From contig OX621249.1 in assembly GCA_951640165.1 (NCBI GenBank), positions 25,401,201 to 25,465,200 on the forward strand: 64,000 nt of DNA. The letters run 5' to 3'. Shown here piece after piece: positions 28,901 through 40,900 of this stretch. The notes under the pieces are model-generated. The model was not told the origin of the DNA. It made no database searches and saw nothing but the letters and a program-made list of their open reading frames with translations. The translations under genes and the position numbers were made by a program. Every line of letters begins with the position of its first letter. Positions within the stretch are counted from its first letter, which is position 1. This stretch comes from Pseudoips prasinana (Eukaryota; Arthropoda; Insecta; Lepidoptera; Nolidae).

Positions 28901-31900
28901 GCTTTGGCTTCTTCCGCCTTATGAGCCTTCCGTAAAATATATTTTTATTTCATTTATTTTCTCATGTCAAGTAAAGTCCGTCACAGTCAAGTCATACGTA
29001 GTCCTTGTCGTACCCTAGTAAAGCTGTAGAGACTTTACTAGAGGCTAATATAGAGTATTAGATTCAACACAGAAAATCAAAATTCACGGCAATATGGCAC
29101 TTTCCTCCACTTGCGTACGTTGTCCATGATGTTATGTCTAAAAATCCACCATATTTACACATACAAACTTGAATTTACACCAGTTTTTGAAAATGAAACA
29201 ATGCCCTGTTGCGTCTTTTTCCGCGTTGGCGCCAAAACTCCCATACTTTGGTGTGTAGCAGTGTGTACCACATTAAACAAAATAAAAAAGGTTTTTATTC
29301 ACGTAGACTTTAAAAAAGTGCTTATTTACAAGCACTTTTTTAAAGTCTACGTGAATAAACACCTTTTTTATTTTGTTTAATGTGGTACACACTGCTATAA
29401 AAAAGGTTTTTATTCACGTTTTTTGTCAGCAGTGTTTGTAGTAATATAATTAAGTATACATTATTATTTCTATTTATATAGATATTTAGGTACACGGATT
29501 GTATGAAAACATTTATAACATTTATTTTATAATGGCAATGATATTTAGCTAGCTTGTATTAAGTTATTGTCAAAGAGATTATGATTAAGTTGAATTATTA
29601 AAATTTATAGGTTAGCTATATTTTTACTACATATTGTCTGAATGGTTCTGTCTATATTAAGGTATTATTATTATGGCGGACCTTGTGTTTATGACGACGG
29701 TCGCGCTTTACTTTAAATACCTTCAAATAACCCTAAAATTATATTTTCAGAGTATCCATTATCATCAACATCATATGTGAACAATCTGTTTCTTGAAGAA
29801 GGCTCGTCTCTTGATCTCAAATGCAAAATTCCTCATAAACCTGACTCTTTGCGCTGGTATAAGGTACATATTCGTATTTAAACAATACTACTTAAGACAA
29901 TAGCCCACTTACACGAGGTAGTCCACTTAGGGCACCCATCTATAACGATCACCGTAGCCTAGTTGGTAGTGCTCCTGCCTACGAAGCTGTTGGTCCTGGG
30001 TTCGAATCGCGGTAAGTGCAAATATTTGTGTGATGAGCACGAATATTTGTTTCTGAGTCATGGATGTTTTCTATGTATATAAGTATTTATCTATCTATAT
30101 AAGTATGTATATCGTCGCCTGGTACCCATAGTACAAGCTTTGCTTAGTTTGGGGCTAGGATGATCTGTGACATTGTCCAGAGATATTATTATTTTAGTTT
30201 AGGGCGGTGATGGGTGAGAGCGGTGTTGGAGGAGATTCGTGTAAGTGGGCTATAACCTTTACTTATCGTATGGGAAGAGGTAACCCTAGCGTCAAATTTG
30301 TTCAAGCCGCTCAGTAGGCTTTAGAAATTTGTTTCAAGATTACAACCGGGACCGATAGCTCAACGGGCTTTAGAAATTTGTTTCAAGATTACAACCGGGA
30401 CCGATAGCTCAACGTTCCGTCCGAAGGTCAGCCTTAATTTTTGTACAATACAACTATTAATGTAGCCTTGTTTTTCCTATTTGTTCTGAGTCTTAGTATA
30501 CTTTGTGCCAGTTAATTGTTTGTTTGTAAAAGACCAGAACTGTATTTTGTTAAGAAGAGTTCCTTTCCTTATAATAGCGTAAGTACGCTATGATTTCTTA
30601 ACGTTTTGAACGCCACAGTCACATGACTGTGGCGTTCAAAACGTCACGTAACGTCATCTATACATATAGATGACTATCCAAAATATGTCTAGCACGCCAT
30701 AGTGGTGACCAATGTCAATGACTCAGAACAAACAGAAATTTACATGCACACAATATCACTCTTATTTAAAATAATTCCGATATCCGCCGCTTAACCATGT
30801 CTCAGCTAAACCCTGCTCAACCACTTAAACCCCGCTCAACTATTTCTTTATTTAAAAACCCCATTTAAAGGTTTCTCAGCTAAGTAACGTCATTTTATTT
30901 TACTCTATCAACATTTCTGGGACTGGTATAGAGCTTGACCAAAATTAATCGACTAAATCGGATTATAACAGTGCATTTTCAAGGATTATTGATTTTCTTC
31001 GGTCGATTTTGAAGTTTGTGATAAGATTCCAACTGGAATTCAGTATTTATTTAAAAATTAAAACGGTTAGTAACTTCAATAAAACTTCCATTCACAAACA
31101 AACGTCAAACAAAACGTCAGCTGATGCAAATCAAATCCGCCATATTTAAGCAAGGTTTAAACCAGGGGCCGACGCGGTTTAAATTTTGACATGGCTTAAC
31201 CTCGGGTCGAAGTTAAATCGTGTTTTTAAATGAAAAAATTGATAAACCATGGTTAGGCGGCGGGCTTAAATTTAAGTATCGTTTTTAAATAAGGCTGTAT
31301 CTGTCCTGGGTGGGAGTCGAACCCACGACCTGCGGCATGAAGGCAAGCAACTACCAACTACGCCAAACAGTGCGTATTTACCATTTAAGCTTTCTTTGGG
31401 TGGTTCAAATTTTTTTTAATTTAATTTACGTACTATATTTATAGGACTATGAGTTGATATCGTTCGAAGAGTTGAAATTAATGAACATAACGAGATACCA
31501 AGAAGGCCTGTACACCTGCCGTGTGAGTGACTGGACCCATGCTCGTTCAGAGTCTACCTACATCAAAGTTGGCTCCAAACCTGTGTTCCTTGACGAGCAC
31601 GTAGAGAGAGTGGAATTTTATCATGGAGAACTGGGCTTGTTGAATTGTGATGCCAGAGGCGACCCTGTACCTAAGGTAACTACCTAATTTCAACTTAATA
31701 ATAATACAATATTATCTTACCTCTTGGTTGTATTTCGGCTATAGCCAGTCTCAATAAAGATAAGCCTAGAGATTTGCCTATGGTAGGAATACATTTAAAA
31801 AATAGAACTTTATTTGGTAGTCGGCTGAAAAAATTAAACATTTTTAAGAAACAAAAGTGCAGAAGTTTACACTTCAAAAATGCTGCGGTCATGTGTGTGT

Positions 31901-34900
31901 ATTAAAAAAAAGCATCTCCGTCTTACGAATATTCGTTCAGGTCCTGACGCGAGTTTAACTTTTAACCCATCCTAAAAAAATGCCGGTAAAGAAGTTTTCA
32001 CTTCTATAATAATCTAAGGTTTAATTTGTTCGGTTCTTTTCAATGACAACTGTTGATAAATTTTATATTAAGCCTTAATTTTTGAGACAGTAGGGTCATA
32101 TTACTGTATCAAAAATTTGGAATAAATCTAAGAAATACTAATTGTATGATATTGGCAGGTAACTTGGACGCACAACGGCAAGCCTATGAGCTGCGCTGAC
32201 ATGAGTACTTGTCCCATTCCCAACATGAGATATGATGACAGGGGATCCTACGAATGTGAAGTAACTAACCAATTTGGAACTATACATCGCTCGTTCACTA
32301 TTAAGTCTAGAGGTAAGATAACAAACGATAGAATCAATCGAAATGGTGACAGTCGTTTTGATGTTTTTACTACTAGAAATAAACATGCTACCAGTATTTG
32401 TTTCTCGTTGTTTTTTCTATATCGTATGGGCAGTGGTTACCCTAGTGGCAGATTTGTTCAAGCCGCCCAGTACGGTTCTGATATGACTTATCGACTGTTC
32501 TCATAAATGGGAAATCATAAATTTGATCGTCCGGCGGGTCTCGAACCTGCACCATCTACCAATCCGGGGTAGGCGCTCTGCGTTAAGCTACGAACGATAC
32601 ACGCTGGCAGATCAAATTTAGAATTCCCTTTCTAACACCCTTCCGGAGGATGTAGGTATTATCTATCGGTTTTGTTTTCTAGAAACATGGCCGACTGATA
32701 TGTTCACAGTTGCATGTGAAAGATCACATCATATTGATAATACCTTCCAAATTATTAAATATGGTAGATGGTGCAGGTTCGAGACCCGCCGGACGCTCAA
32801 ATTTATGATTTCCCATTTTTGAGATTAGATAAACGCTTTGCATTGCGAATAATGCTATAAAATTTAAATTTATCGACTGTTGTCTTATCACAACTACCGG
32901 GACCGACAGCTTAAGGAGTCCTCCGGAACACGGAGTTGCTCAGAAATTAAACCACTTTAACGGTCACCCATCTATGGACTGACCGCATACCTAGGTGCTT
33001 TACCTCGCTGACCGCTTACGGACCGTTGAGTACCACTGGTCATTCTTTCTCGTAAAATTACCCTAGTGACCTGCTTTAACTATATCAAAGTTATCCGCGG
33101 CCGACAGTTTAGCGAGTCATTTTCTAACGAAAGGCAAGTGGCATAGACCTACCGACTGTAAAGCGATCAGGGGCTCTACCGACTAAGTCGCCGAACATCG
33201 TTTTCGTGAATGGCGTTCAGATAAATAAAGGTTAAAAATTACTTGATCAATCGTTAAATCGGCGTCAACGTTGACAATCGATTCCGGACCATTTATGACG
33301 TCACATGTGCTCATGGAAGCCGATTTAACGATTAATTAAGTCATTTTTAAGCTAATAAATAATATTGGAAGGCCGTAGACGATGTTCGGCGACTTAGCCG
33401 GTAGAGCCCCAGATTCACTAAGTTCTGGGTTGAAATTCCGGGTCGGATCAAGAACTGTAATTGAGATTTTCTCCCGCGAAGTACACCTAATAACCGACCA
33501 GAGCATGGAAGTTGGGTGTGCTATAAGACTGTGCCTCGAGCGATCAGATTCACTAAGTTCTGGGTTCAAATCCCGGGTCGGATCAAGAACTGTAATTGAG
33601 ATTTTCTCGCCCGAAATACACCTAATAACCGACCAGAGTATGGAACTAGAGTGTGCTATAAGACTGTGCCTCGAGCGATCACATTCACTAAGTTCTGGGT
33701 TCAAATCCCGAGTCGGAATTGAGATTTTCTCGCGCGAATACACCTAATAACCGACCAGAGTATGAAAGTTGGGTGTGCTATAAGACTGTGCCTCGAGCGA
33801 TCAGATTCACTAAGTTCTGGGTTCAAATCCCGGGTCGGATCAAGAACTGTAATTGAGATTTTCTCGCGCGAAATACACCTAATAACCGACCAGAGTATGG
33901 AAGTTGGGTGTGCTATAAGACTGTGCCTCGAGCGATCAGATTCACGAGGTTCTGGGTTCAAATCCCGGGTCGGATCAAGAACTGTAATTGAGATTTTCTC
34001 GCGCGAAATACACCTAATAACCGACCAGAGTATGGTAGTTGGGTGTGCTATAAGACTATGCCTCGAGCGATCAGATTCACTAGGTTCTGGGTTCAAATCC
34101 CGGGTCGGATCAAGAACTGTAATTGAGATTTTCTCGCGCGAAATACACCTAATAACCGACCAGAGTATGGTAGTTGGGTATGCTATAAGACTGTGCCTCG
34201 AGCGACCAGATTCACGAGGTTCTGGGTTCAAATCCCGGTCGGATCAAGAACTGTAATTGAGATTTTCTCGCGCGAAATACACCTAATAACCGACCAGAGT
34301 ATGGTAGTTGGGTGTGCTATAAGACTGTGCCTCGAGCGATCAGATTCACGAGGTTCTGGGTTCAAATCCCGGGTCGGATCAAGAACTGTAATTGAGATTT
34401 TCTCGCGCGAAATACACCTAATAACCGACCAGAGTATGGTAGTTGGGTGTGCTATAAGACTGTGCCTCGAGCGATCAGATTCACTAGGTTCTGGGTTCAA
34501 ATCCCGGGTCGGATCAAGAACTGTAATTGAGATTTTCTCGCGCGAAATACACCTAATAACCGACCAGAGTATGGTAGTTGGGTGTGCTATAAGACTGTGC
34601 CTCGAGCGATCAGATTCACTAGGTTCTGGGTTCAAATCCCGGGTCGGATCAAGAACTGTAATTGAGATTTTCTCGCGCGAAATACACCTAATAACCGACC
34701 AGAGTATGGTAGTTGGGTGTGCTATAAGACTGTGCCTCGAGCGATCAGATTCACGAGGTTCTGGGTTCAAATCCCGGTCGGATCAAGAACTGTAATTGAG
34801 ATTTTCTCGCGCGAAATACACCTAATAACCGACCAGAGTATGGAAGTTGGGTGTGCTATAAGACTGTGCCTCGAGCGACCAGATTCACGAGGTTCTAGGT

Positions 34901-37900
34901 TCAAATCCCGGTCGGATCAAGAACTGTAATTGAGATTTTCTCGCGCGAAATACACCTAATAACCGACCAGAGTATGGTAGTTGGGTGTGCTATAAGACTG
35001 TGCCTCGAGCGATCAGATTCACGAGGTTCTGGGTTCAAATCCCGGGTCGGATCAAGAACTGTAATTGAGATTTTCTCGCGCGAAATACACCTAATAACCG
35101 ACCAGAGTATGGTAGTTGGGTGTGCTATAAGACTGTGCCTCGAGCGATCAGATTCACTAGGTTCTGGGTTCAAATCCCGGGTCCGATCAAGAACTGTAAT
35201 TGAGATTTTCTCGCGCGAAATACACCTAATAACCGACCAGAGTATGGTAGTTGGGTGTGCTATAAGACTGTGCCTCGAGCGATCAGATTCACTAGGTTCT
35301 GGGTTCAAATCCCGGGTCGGATCAAGAACTGTAATTGAGATTTTCTCGCGCGAAATACACCTAATAACCGACCAGAGTATGGTAGTTGGGTGTGCTATAA
35401 GACTGTGCCTCGAGCGATCAGATTCACGAGGTTCTGGGTTCAAATCCCGGTCGGATCAAGAACTGTAATTGAGATTTTCTCGCGCGAAATACACCTAATA
35501 ACCGACCAGAGTATGGAAGTTGGGTGTGCTATAAGACTGTGCCTCGAGCGATCAGATTCACGAGGTTCTGGGTTCAAATCCCGGGTCGGATCAAGAACTG
35601 TAATTGAGATTTTCTCACGCGAAATACACCTAATAACCGACCAGAGTATGGAAGTTGGGTATGCTATAAGACTGTGCCTCTAGCGATCAGATTCACTTGG
35701 TTCTCGGTTCAAATCCCGGGTCGGATCAAGAACTGTAATTGAGATTTTGTCGCGCGAAATACACTTAATAGCCGTCCAGATTATAGAAGTTGGATGTCCT
35801 ATAAGACTGTGCCTCGAAAAGCACGTAAAACTGTTATTCCTGCGCATGATCTTGTGCAGTCATGTCAGATAGCCACCGCATCGGATTATGTGGGAATAGA
35901 GAGTGCCCCCACGTTTGCGCGCACAATTCATCATCCTGCGTATTCGTCTAGTCTCCGATGAAACTTTCCGCCAGGAGAAGTTTATTATTCTTTGATATTG
36001 GTAAGATCAAATAAGAGTATGACATTTTTTTTATAGATTGCCTACTTAACGTAAACAAGGACTTCACAGAACATCAACCCTTGATGTTATCGCATTCGGG
36101 TTCTTGGCCTGAATATAAAGTATCTGATGGCTACATGACCATACCCCACGATGACTTCTTCTACCTGTATTGCCCGACAAAATTTGCAAGATATTTTCCT
36201 ACACATACAGTATTGACGGCATTTTGTGAAGAAGAAACCATGATAAAAATCAATGGAAATCTATATAACTTTTCCGACATGAAATGCACGAAAATTATAG
36301 AGCCAATAGTTACCAGTACAAGGATTCCTTGCTTGCCTGGCAACACTGAGCTCATCAAAGTTGGATACAAAGGACTGAGTAAAAGTTTAAATGTATACGA
36401 TGTGTGTTTGGATAAAAGTAATAACGTTCCATTATACGCACAAAATACAATGCCCTCGCAATTCGTTGGCAGTCCCAGAAATATAAAGACATGGTTGAAA
36501 AATAGTCTGTTGCCCCTAGATTTTGATTCGATGTATGACTGCAGGAGACAGACTTATGATATTTCGTTGACACTGGGCCGAGACTTTCACTCGTCTGATG
36601 GATGCTGTATCGGTAAAAGACCGCTGGTTAATAATCAAGATTTACATCCTGGTGTTCCTGCTACTGTATCCAATAGCTACCTCAACGTTGTACCACAGTG
36701 GAGTACATGTAACTCGAGGGTAAGTTAACCTTTCTACTGCCTATGAACTAAAATGTTTAGATGGATAATGTGCTGCTTGACATAATTATCAATTGGCAGT
36801 TTTCATAGATGTGGCAGGGATGCAGTGACATTTATCTTTAGCCATATTACTTACTTTTACTCCTTAGCAAATAAATGTGTTGTAATCTTAAGCTAATTCT
36901 AATAAGCGTACTGTGCCTATAGCATGTTCCATATGGATTTAAGTGTAATGATAGTAAGTTAATTATTCTCAATAACTACAACCCAACTCCACCTATAGCA
37001 CGTTCCATTCGGATTTAACCCGCCACTTGTGACGTGAATTTGACTTACAACTTTGGTGACGCCGGTTCTACGCACCGGGTTTTTAAGATATTCTTAATAA
37101 GCAATAAATACTCCATGCTACTTTTACTCAGCTAATATGAAAAGATATGTCTTTTTAGATATATCAATAAAACGAAGATATATATTAACATAGAAATACG
37201 TTTATTAATTCTTACTGTATTACACTTATAACACTGAAAATTATCGATTTTTTTTTCTAGACTTACGTTAAAATATAGAATTTGAAACAAAAAATAAAAT
37301 TTAATAGCTAAATCAGCCTTTTGTGGTCTTATGACAATAGGAACTATAAAAATGAAACAAAAAACGAACTCCTTCCAATAAAAATGTCCCCTCAAAAATA
37401 ACTGGTAAAAATGGTTATCCCAGGTACTCATCAATCTTCAAAATTTCAGCAAGTCTTTGTCTCATCAATCGAGGCAAGTTTGACTGAACCTGTCGTTCTC
37501 GTCGTATAACAGTTTTTCTAGTAGAAGAGCTTCGAAACTATGAGTTTCACGTTCGTAAGACATGCTAAAATTAAGTTGTAAATTAGAAAATAAATTCCTA
37601 AAATATTACTATTTTAGTGAAAACTTGATGAAATTATGTAAAAAGTTTACTGACTACAGAATAATAATAATTAAAATAATTAAGCTCTCAAAATAAATAC
37701 ATAAACTGGTCAAAAAGTTGCAATTAAAAAAATAAGCTATGACTTTTTGACTTACGTAGTCTGTAACCCCGGTCTCACGCACCGGGTTGGGGCCAAAGCT
37801 CCAAGAAGTACCTCCGCGTCGCCGGCGCGGGGTGGACTAACGGTGGGGGATGCGCAATAAGGAAAGTAAACGAAATCACTACTCGATTCTATGGCGGATA

Positions 37901-40900
37901 AAAAAGTTATTCAACTTTTTTGAACTACCCGGTCTTACAGACATACACGTCACAAATGGCGGGTTAAGATGTTGGGGAAATAATCTCGCCGTATAGTTTC
38001 TGGCTAAGAAATAAGTACAGGACCACCCCACATCGTCCCAGAGATGTTGTAAGAGACGACTAAGGGATACATCAGGTAGTCGGGCAGCAGCGTCTCCCGT
38101 GTATTAGCCACCTGTGTAATGTTGTGGAATGCTTATCTGTAGCAGTGATAATGATTGCGAAATAGCTGCTTAAGCTAATCAACATTAAATGTATTTCCCT
38201 ATTAGATACTGAATGTATATGGTTTTCTTTTAACCTCTTTAATTATTATTTTTTTGTTTTTGCCCTATTGGGCAGGCTAAGGTCTGTGACCATACCGCCT
38301 CGTCTTCAGTTGTATTATTTCTAATTTTATATTTTAAAGTCAGTCAGTCATGTCCGTCACGTCCGTCACAGTCATGTCCGACACGTCCGTCACAGTCAAG
38401 TCATAGTCCCACCTCAGTAAAGCAGTGGAGACTTTACTAGAGGCTTCTATGGAGTTTTGGTTTCAACACGGAAAATCATAATTCACGGCAATATCGCACT
38501 TTTCTCCACTTGTGTACGTTGTCGAAGATGTTATGTCTAAAAATCCACCATATTTACACATAAAAACTCGAATTTACACCAGTTTTTGAAAATAAAACTT
38601 AGCCTCGATGCGTCCTTTTCCGCGTTGGCGCCAAAACTCCTTAACCTCTTTAATCTGGCTGAGTCGTTAAACACCTTGAAGATGTCTCCTACTTGTCAAA
38701 GTTCCGTTATAGGTCAAGTGCTTAATGTAGTTTGTGTTAATTAGTGAGTAAATAGATGACTTTCCCAATGAATAAGTTATTTGGCTAACGGGCCTGTTGG
38801 CGTGGTTAGCAAATGCTTGCTTTTCACGCCGGAGGTCATGGGTTCGAGTCCTACCCAGGACAGATATAATAATATAATAATAATATCTGGGGACAATGTC
38901 ACACAGATCATCCTAGCCCCAAACTAAGCAAAGCTTGTACTATGGGTACCAGGCGACGATATACATACTTATATAGATAGATAAATACTTATATACATAG
39001 AAAATATCCATGACTCAGAAACAAATATTCGTGCTCATCACGCAAATATTTGCACTTACCGGGATTCGAACCCAGGACCACCAGCTTCGTAGGCAGTAAC
39101 ACTACCAACTAGGCTATGGTGATCGTCATATTTGTGTGCATTATCTAAATATGCATGTATTTGCAAAAGAAAATTAGTTTATGTAGTATATCAGCTATCT
39201 GGTTACAAGCTCTGCTTAGTTTGGGATGATAAGTGTGTAAATAATGTCCCAGAATATTATTTTTATTATACTACTAGCTGTCCCGGCAAACTTCGTCCTG
39301 CCACACAAATAGAAATATAATCTGTCACTTAGCAGGTTTATTGTATTTCTACAACACAATTATTCAGGGTCCCGTTCGTGCTGAAACGCTTAAAAGGTCA
39401 CCGTAGCCTAGTTGGTAGTGCTCCTGCCTACGAAGCTGGTGGTCCTGGGTTCGAATCCCGGTAAGTGCAAATATTTGTGTGATGAGCACGAATATTTGTT
39501 TATGAGTCATGGATGTTTTCTATGTATTTAAGTATTTATCTATCTATATAAGTATGTATATCGTCGCCTGGTACCCATAGTACAAGCTGTGCTTAGTTTG
39601 GGGCTAGGATGATCTGTGTGACATTGTCCCCAGATATTATTATTATTATTTTAAAAAAAATAGGTCCTGTTGATTAGAAGGATGACTGCACTCCACAGTG
39701 TCCTGTATCAGAAATGGTGTTTTATACGGATTTATTTATTTTGTAATTTTCGTAATTGCCCACTTCGCAAACGTTCTTCTTCAGTGGATTGATTTGTGAT
39801 TTTACTGTGATTTAGAAATAGATAACATAATAATTGTTAGTATAGCAAATTAAATGTTTTGATTTATATAAAATTGGTGAAATGCTAGGAGAAATACAAC
39901 CGTCATTGCCAATTTTATATAATTCAAAACATTTCATTTGCTATACTAACAATTATTAGGTATGTAATATCGAATCCATTTATTTATGAACTAATTGTCG
40001 AACGTCTAACATAAGCTTAATTTAGTACTTGCAAAATAATATTTATTAAAAACACTAAAACAAATAAATTAATCAGTAACCTATTAAAAAAAACAAACCA
40101 AAAACAATTTCACGATTTATAGCCTTTATACTGACAGAAAGCGATAATGGATTATTCTAAAAACTCTAGTTCATTCTGTATTGTCCATCTAGGCAGTTTT
40201 TATTTCATTTCGATGAAATTACTTTCTATGTATTTGAATTTTGTTTTAAATAATTATGTTACTATATTTTATCCTATTACTGGCGAAAATATATCCAAAA
40301 ACATTAAAATCATTTAAATTGCTCCACCCGTTCTTGAGTTATAAGTGGTGTAACTAACACGACTTTCTTTTATATATATAGATTAATGATATATTGTAAA
40401 AAAGTCGAGTTCGTTACACCATTTATAATTCAATAACGTGTGACTGGAGTCCTCGTAAACGGCCGATTTCTTTTGTATATATTAATGATGACATTTTTTT
40501 AAACATAGAATTGGGAAGAAGTTGAGAGCAGAGTAAGGAAGCTAGCAAAATCAGCCGGAAGTGAGGTGAAAGTGATCACGGGGACCGCGCGGCATCTGCG
40601 CATGCGCCGTGGACTATCTTATACGACTATAGACCTTCACGATGCAAGAAGACAGAGACAACCTGTAGGAGAATATTTATGGAAGGTATGTTAGCAAAAT
40701 TTCTTTAGCATAATAGTTTGTGAGTGTGTGACTGTGAGAGTGTTTGTTACTCCTTCACGGCTAAACCGCTGGAGCGATTTTAATAAAATTTGGTATAGAG
40801 TTAGCTGACACCCTGGATTAACACATAGGCTACAATTTATAAATTTTAACGCGGGTAAAACCGCGGGGCATAGCTAATAATTAATAAATTGAGTTTTTAA

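Noticed and set aside
33336..35683. Long open frames of up to 200 codons on both strands in 33.3-35.7 kb
   Set aside because: They are produced by the 135-bp tandem repeat (a multiple of three without stops). The peptides are near-identical repeats, appear on both strands and have no splice or start context.
33410..35817. CRISPR array
   Set aside because: Units are contiguous 135-bp repeats with no unique spacers, in eukaryotic DNA.
32313..36036. A separate promoter, start codon and signal peptide exon for a stand-alone nuclease gene
   Set aside because: I looked through the intron and found only repeats and the satellite array; no Met followed by a hydrophobic stretch and donor site in a suitable phase. 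Not excluded absolutely, since short exons can be missed by eye.
36161..36573. Minus-strand frames opposite exon 12
   Set aside because: Antisense of the nuclease-like exon, which has matched splice sites and family motifs on the + strand.
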